Below are positions 31,133-34,212 of a stretch of DNA of 34,212 bases, piece after piece. Each line of letters opens with the position of its first letter. The first letter of the stretch is position 1. Below the pieces are notes generated by a model, which saw only the letters and a list, made by a program, of their open reading frames with translations, did no database searches and was not told where the DNA came from. The DNA is from a virus: IMG/VR virus record IMGVR_UViG_3300035190_000431, positions 1-34,212 of that record; one strand, given 5' to 3'. The position numbers were made by a program, and so were the translations under genes.

Positions 31133-31454
31133 TCATGTTCTGGAATATAACTCGTAACGGTTCGCCATCCTTTCCCGAATGCTCATACGCCTGGACCGCC
31201 TTGCCATGAGCCGAGTCCATCAATTCCTTAAATGCCTGCGTATCCCCTTCGCGAGCTTTTTTAATCTGTGCCAGCGTTATAATATCCTGTTGTTCAAGTT
31301 TCTCAATAACTCCCGTGATCGGGTTTTTAATTTCCTGCTCAACTTCCAACCATTCGCGAACTATCGTCGCTCGATTTCTCGATCCTTTTGGCCTGCCGTT
31401 TTTCTCGGGTTGATATTCTGAGCTGAATTTCTTTAAATTCTTTTCGTTTGCCAT
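31113..31454 (-). CDS. terS: Terminase small subunit (DUF5681-like)
   Basis: 113 residues immediately upstream of TerL. The NGRPKGSRNRATIVREWLEV region and the helical core ITLAQIKKAREGDTQAFKEL match the small DNA-recognition subunits in this type of phage; the C-terminal SAHGKAVQAYEHSGKDGEPL is typical. It recognises the packaging site. Confidence 0.8.
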   Translation of the reverse strand: MANEKNLKKFSSEYQPEKNGRPKGSRNRATIVREWLEVEQEIKNPITGVIEKLEQQDIITLAQIKKAREGDTQAFKELMDSAHGKAVQAYEHSGKDGEPLRVIFQNMNERTES

Positions 31455-31473
31455 TTTCTCGTTTTTTTCTCGT

Positions 31474-32211
31474 TTAAACTCCTTTTAACGGAATTCTTAA
31501 AATAGGGTTAAAATCAAATTTTCTTCTGCTCGTTGAATCTTTCTGAATAATTTTTGATCCCCATTTTTTTTGTAACAATAAAAACTGTTCCGTTTCTTTT
31601 TGAATATTTCTATACGTCGCACAACCGCCAGATTGTTCCGCCTGTTTTACGTCATAATTCGCAAAATTGATTCGTAAACATCCGCCGTATTCTTTTATGT
31701 GTTGAAGCGTAATATCGTAATCCTCTTTTAATGGTAAAGTTTCATCGTATCGAATTGAACTTTTTAGGTGGGCCTGGAATGGACCGCCAATGTATTGTAA
31801 AGTTCCAAACGGGGTATGTTCCCTATAAGCACCTTTGTCCTGCACACAATTCAAGCCCCAGAATTTAAATCCGTAATCCTCGCACAAAATCGCCATCTGT
31901 TCCGCGAATTCAATTAATTGATCTCCGTCAAACTTTATTTTTTTTTGCCCGTCCCATCTGTAAACTCCCTTACAGTCGTCATCCATCAAAACAATACAGT
32001 CGCAATCTTCAAAATAATTATCTAAAATGTAATTTCGAATTTTACACAAATTACCCTGAGCAGAATCGGGTACTATTACTATTTCGTTTCCGTTCTGGAT
32101 ATATTCTTCGGCATCACTTTCTCGCACAATTAATTTAATAAATGGGTAATTAATTTGCGTAATACTTTTTTCAGGCCGTTTATAACTTGGCGCATAAAAT
32201 TTAACCTTCAT
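31474..32211 (-). CDS. GT-A-like glycosyltransferase, TAGT-like
   Basis: 245 residues from the ATG at 32211 (MKVKFYAPSYKRP); a longer ATG at 32250 exists but would deepen the overlap with the ParB-like gene to 50 bases. VLMDDDCKGVYRW with DDD at about 77-79 is the metal-binding motif of GT-A enzymes, and TLPLKEDYDITLQ lies in the acceptor region. This resembles the TET-associated glycosyltransferase type found in phages that glycosylate modified bases. No base hydroxylase or hydroxymethylase was seen in the window, so the acceptor is unclear. Its ParB-like partner lies immediately upstream. Confidence 0.7.
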   Translation of the reverse strand: MKVKFYAPSYKRPEKSITQINYPFIKLIVRESDAEEYIQNGNEIVIVPDSAQGNLCKIRNYILDNYFEDCDCIVLMDDDCKGVYRWDGQKKIKFDGDQLIEFAEQMAILCEDYGFKFWGLNCVQDKGAYREHTPFGTLQYIGGPFQAHLKSSIRYDETLPLKEDYDITLQHIKEYGGCLRINFANYDVKQAEQSGGCATYRNIQKETEQFLLLQKKWGSKIIQKDSTSRRKFDFNPILRIPLKGV

Positions 32212-32806
32212 TTGAGCTCGATTTAATTTTAATAATCGCTTCCGTTCCATCGATCACTCGTCCAACTCCTTTGCTCCAGGGCTTTCCGTTTGCACGTTTC
32301 GAATGGGTACTTTTCAATCCAAAAATTGATTGTACTTGTAACCAATCGATGTCCGTCGAAAACTTTAAAACAATGTAATTACTTTCTTGGTCCAATTCAT
32401 TACTGAATATTATTTCGCCATCTTCCGTCGGTTCTTTACTTTCTGGAAGATCAAGGCCCCAAAGTTCAAGTTCTTCGGTATTCCAATTTTCGGCCAGGTC
32501 GTGAAAATCCCATTCACCGTATCCTACGTTATCCTTAATTATAAACTCCCGTTGTTGTTCTTCGGTAAGGTCTCCTGCAAGTATCACTGGAATTTCCGTC
32601 AGTTTCGCCTCTTTGCAAGCTTTTAAGCGCATATTTCCGCCCAGCACTACATTATCCTCATTTATAACTATCGGCCGTAATTTTAACATTTCAGGAAAAT
32701 TCTTAATTGAATTAACCAGCTTTAAAAATTTGTCGTCTTTAATTATTCGTGGATTGTTGGGGTTCGGTTTAATATCCGAAATCTTATAAAGTTTTGTTTC
32801 GATCAT
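32201..32806 (-). CDS. ParB-like (Srx/ParB N-domain) protein, first late gene
   Basis: 201 residues: ISDIKPNPNNPR (9-20), KLRPIVINEDNVVLGGNMRL (about 42-61) with the ParB/Srx-fold GGNMRL loop, then EVPVILAGDLTEEQQREF-like text and a C-terminal domain. Phage ParB-domain proteins often pair with DNA-modification enzymes. No ParA and no parS-like repeat are seen, so plasmid partition is unlikely. It overlaps the glycosyltransferase by 11 bases. Confidence 0.8.
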   Translation of the reverse strand: MIETKLYKISDIKPNPNNPRIIKDDKFLKLVNSIKNFPEMLKLRPIVINEDNVVLGGNMRLKACKEAKLTEIPVILAGDLTEEQQREFIIKDNVGYGEWDFHDLAENWNTEELELWGLDLPESKEPTEDGEIIFSNELDQESNYIVLKFSTDIDWLQVQSIFGLKSTHSKRANGKPWSKGVGRVIDGTEAIIKIKSSSNEG

Positions 32807-32810
32807 TCAA

Positions 32811-32818
32811 CAAAGTTA
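32811..32818 (-). promoter_or_regulatory. Possible -7 element of the late promoter
   Basis: TAACTTTG on the minus strand fits TAnnTTTG and ends 4 bases before the ATG at 32806, which would give an almost leaderless transcript. No convincing -33 TTG at the right spacing was found, and the site abuts the terminator. Confidence 0.3.
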
Positions 32819-32821
32819 AAT

Positions 32822-32851
32822 AAAAAAAGCCGAACGAATAAACGAACGGCT
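32822..32851 (-). terminator. Intrinsic terminator of the replication operon
   Basis: Minus strand AGCCG..CG, loop TTTATT, CG..CGGCT, followed by TTTTTTT. The 5-bp outer stem and 2-bp inner stem flank a TT mismatch pair. It follows the 110-residue gene and precedes the first late gene. Confidence 0.75.
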
Positions 32852-32904
32852 ATAATCAAACGGCGTAACCCCTTACGCGAATTCAAAACTTGAATGCAAA
32901 GTTA
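32852..32904 (-). other. Hairpin-rich non-coding segment after the replication operon
   Basis: Upstream of the terminator the minus strand also has TTCAAGTTTTGAA and the perfect GCGTAA-GGGG-TTACGC hairpin (32863-32878). A TAACTTTG occurs at 32904-32897 but lacks a well-spaced -33. Together with the terminator this could be a small RNA of about 70-80 bases or only 3'-UTR structure. Confidence 0.45.
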
Positions 32905-32905
32905 A

Positions 32906-33238
32906 TTAATTTTGAGCAACCGCCTTACTTAAATATTCTTGTTCTGGAAATATTTCAACGTCAACTATGCAATATTCAAAATTTATTAGTTCACCTTCTG
33001 GCATATCATTGCAGAAATAATAATTAATTGATAGGTGAATCCTTTCTCTAATTTTATTGAATTCAATTTCCGTTGAATTAATATAATCAATTTCTAACTT
33101 ATTGAACGTCAGTGCTTTTACTCCTACGTCTATTATTTCCTCGTCGAATAAATCAATTAAATTATAATTCATTTGATCAAGTTGTTTTATTAATTCAACT
33201 TTTGTGAAAAGTAACTTTTGACGGTTATAATTTTTCAT
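32906..33238 (-). CDS. Hypothetical protein, last gene of the replication operon
   Basis: 110 residues starting MKNYNRQKLLFTKVELIKQL and containing EIIDVGVKALTFNKLEIDYI and a C-terminal NFEYCIVDVEIFP. Acidic, mixed alpha/beta. No family recognised. It follows the QTAVEW paralogue with a 2-base gap and is followed by the operon terminator. Confidence 0.6.
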   Translation of the reverse strand: MKNYNRQKLLFTKVELIKQLDQMNYNLIDLFDEEIIDVGVKALTFNKLEIDYINSTEIEFNKIRERIHLSINYYFCNDMPEGELINFEYCIVDVEIFPEQEYLSKAVAQN

Positions 33239-33240
33239 AA

Positions 33241-33456
33241 TTAAAATGTTTCTTTGTAGTATTGTTCTGCTTCTTGTTCACTATCCCAATTTTGCGAACC
33301 TGCCCAATACGCTTCTATTATCTGCTCCTTTTCCATTGCTTTGGCTTGGTTCCAAATTTCTGATTCTTTATAAATTCTACTTTTTATCGAATCATTTGAG
33401 ATGTTATTTTTGTGTAACTCACTATATAACCACTCAACTGCTGTTTGTTTTTTCAT
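33241..33456 (-). CDS. Small QTAVEW-motif phage protein (paralogue of the gene at 2885)
   Basis: 71 residues beginning MKKQTAVEWLYSELHKN, with MEKEQIIEAYWAGSQNWDSE and EQYYKETF at the end. Same layout as the 69-residue protein at 2885-3094. Overlaps the upstream gene by 4 bases. Confidence 0.7.
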   Translation of the reverse strand: MKKQTAVEWLYSELHKNNISNDSIKSRIYKESEIWNQAKAMEKEQIIEAYWAGSQNWDSEQEAEQYYKETF

Positions 33457-33884
33457 AATTCAAATGTTTCGGGTTTCGGCTGCATTCCTAAATTATCAAT
33501 TGTTTCAGGTGAATCATTCCAGGAACAAATTAGTTTTTCGTTTGGCGTTCTGAAATCTGAATATAAAAAATTAATTGGGTTTTGATTTCCATGTTTTGAA
33601 ATTACGGATTCGTCCCTTCGTATTTCGCATCGACTTATTAAAAATTCAACCATTGAATCGTGGTCCATAAATTCGAATCCGTTTGACTTCAAAGATTCGC
33701 GAATTCCGTTTTCAATGAATCGGGTATATTGTTCCTGGGTTGAATTTAATATTTCAATCGCGTCGATATTGTCTTTCAACTTCGTTTTAAGTAAATCATT
33801 TCCATAAATATCAGCGGTGAATCTTAACGCCGCTTTTATCTTTTCCTGTTTATTAAATTCGGGTTTTGCTTTTTTTGATTTCAT
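33453..33884 (-). CDS. Hypothetical protein after dnaB
   Basis: 143 residues from the ATG at 33884 (MKSKKAKPEFNKQEKI), 11 bases after the DnaB stop and preceded by an A-rich leader; an in-frame ATG at 33923 would overlap DnaB by 29 bases and is less likely. The protein is charged with a basic N-terminus and mixed alpha/beta content (EFMDHDSMVEFLISRCEIRR). No family recognised. Confidence 0.6.
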   Translation of the reverse strand: MKSKKAKPEFNKQEKIKAALRFTADIYGNDLLKTKLKDNIDAIEILNSTQEQYTRFIENGIRESLKSNGFEFMDHDSMVEFLISRCEIRRDESVISKHGNQNPINFLYSDFRTPNEKLICSWNDSPETIDNLGMQPKPETFEL

Positions 33885-33894
33885 ATTATTTTTT

Positions 33895-34212
33895 TTAGAA
33901 TGGTAACTGTCGGTCGACTTCATAAAAGTTTTTATTCGGCTGCAAATTACTTTTTATAATTGGAAATTGAGTAGGTGGTTCATTCATTCCATAAAAACTG
34001 CTCATCGTCGTGTTATGTCGAAATCCAACTGATCCAGTAGCTCCTTGGCGATGTTTCTCGAATAATAAAAATATTTCGTTGGTATAAGGTGCGCCCGTTT
34101 CTTCATTTTTTAATTCGTAATATTCAGGTCTCCAAATAAATGCAACTGTATCCGCGTCCTGTTCAATACTTCCAGATTCGCGAAGATTCGAGAGCATCGG
34201 TTTTTTATCCTG
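33895..34212 (-). CDS. dnaB: DnaB helicase, C-terminal part (5' end at the start of the window)
   Basis: This frame is open to the right edge and ends at a TAA at 33895-33897. It carries the last DnaB motifs: SNLRESGSIEQDAD, a core motif just after the Walker B strand, and the arginine-rich stretch FEKHRQGATG. Its first 127 bases repeat bases 1-127 of the window, and after joining the reading frame is exact (1398 bases including the stop). An internal Met at 34197 could be taken for a short separate gene, but that would lack the ATPase core. The next gene begins 11 bases after the stop. Confidence 0.95.
   Translation of the reverse strand, partial: QDKKPMLSNLRESGSIEQDADTVAFIWRPEYYELKNEETGAPYTNEIFLLFEKHRQGATGSVGFRHNTTMSSFYGMNEPPTQFPIIKSNLQPNKNFYEVDRQLPF
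34086..34212. repeat. Right copy of the 127-base terminal repeat
   Basis: Exact copy of bases 1-127, in direct orientation, inside dnaB. It should be counted once when the genome is annotated as a circle. Confidence 0.9.

Noticed and set aside
32201-32806. ParB as a plasmid-type partition protein
   Set aside because: No ParA, no parS-like repeats; late-operon position next to a glycosyltransferase and terminase suggests another role.
1-34212. Integrase, attachment site, tRNA genes
   Set aside because: No recombinase motif, no tRNA-like cloverleaf and no long direct repeat other than the assembly overlap were seen, so lysogeny by integration is not supported.

Overview
The window is an essentially complete, circularly closed genome (about 34.09 kb) of a tailed dsDNA phage infecting a member of the Bacteroidota, most likely a Flavobacterium-like host. 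Evidence for the host group: strongly AT-rich sequence, starts preceded by A/T-rich leaders instead of Shine-Dalgarno sites, promoters of the TTG...TAnnTTTG type, and protein families typical of Bacteroidota phages (DUF3127, DUF6712-like, DUF6291-like, a DUF6549-like membrane protein, a T9SS-cargo-like secreted protein). The first and last 127 bases are identical and both lie inside one dnaB gene that reads continuously across the junction, so the molecule closes into a circle. A tape-measure gene of about 970 codons and no sheath gene suggest a siphovirus. No integrase, transposase, tRNA or CRISPR array was seen.

All supported genes are on the minus strand, so transcription runs from high to low coordinates and across the closure. 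Unit A (about 10.1 to 7.43 kb) is an early regulatory operon: promoter at 10069-10101, a small protein, a RadC/JAMM protein, two HTH proteins (one XRE/Cro-like), a coiled-coil membrane protein, a DUF3127 OB-fold protein, a DUF7352-like protein and a 28-residue membrane microprotein, ending at a strong terminator (7428-7460). Unit B (7.35 kb down to 1, then 34.2 to 32.82 kb) is the replication/recombination operon: promoter at 7324-7352, small early genes, RecT, a YqaJ-type exonuclease, a PD-(D/E)XK nuclease, a PP-loop ATPase, small Cys-rich proteins, a Gp88-family protein, a structured leader RNA, a DUF6291-like initiator, DnaB and three small genes, ending at a terminator (32822-32851).

Unit C (32.8 to 10.16 kb) is the late region: ParB-like protein, GT-A glycosyltransferase, small and large terminase, a tail assembly chaperone with a probable -1 frameshift, tail completion proteins, two large tail proteins, tape measure, ClpP-type protease fused to a scaffold-like domain, major capsid protein (followed by a terminator), a tail-tube-like protein, portal, connector, tail fibre, and a lysis/host-interaction cassette: GH24 lysozyme, secreted T9SS-like protein, holin candidate, a PAS+HisKA protein lacking an ATPase domain, and a spanin-like membrane protein.

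The most unusual signals are: the same GATAG-N7-CTATC inverted repeat over the -7 element of both early promoters (a probable common operator, with an XRE-type candidate repressor in unit A); a recurrent ACCCCT leader motif upstream of early starts; a 95-base structured RNA with pseudoknot potential ahead of the replication initiator; a histidine-kinase-like protein reduced to sensor and phosphoacceptor domains; and a frameshifted tail chaperone that fills an apparently empty gap.
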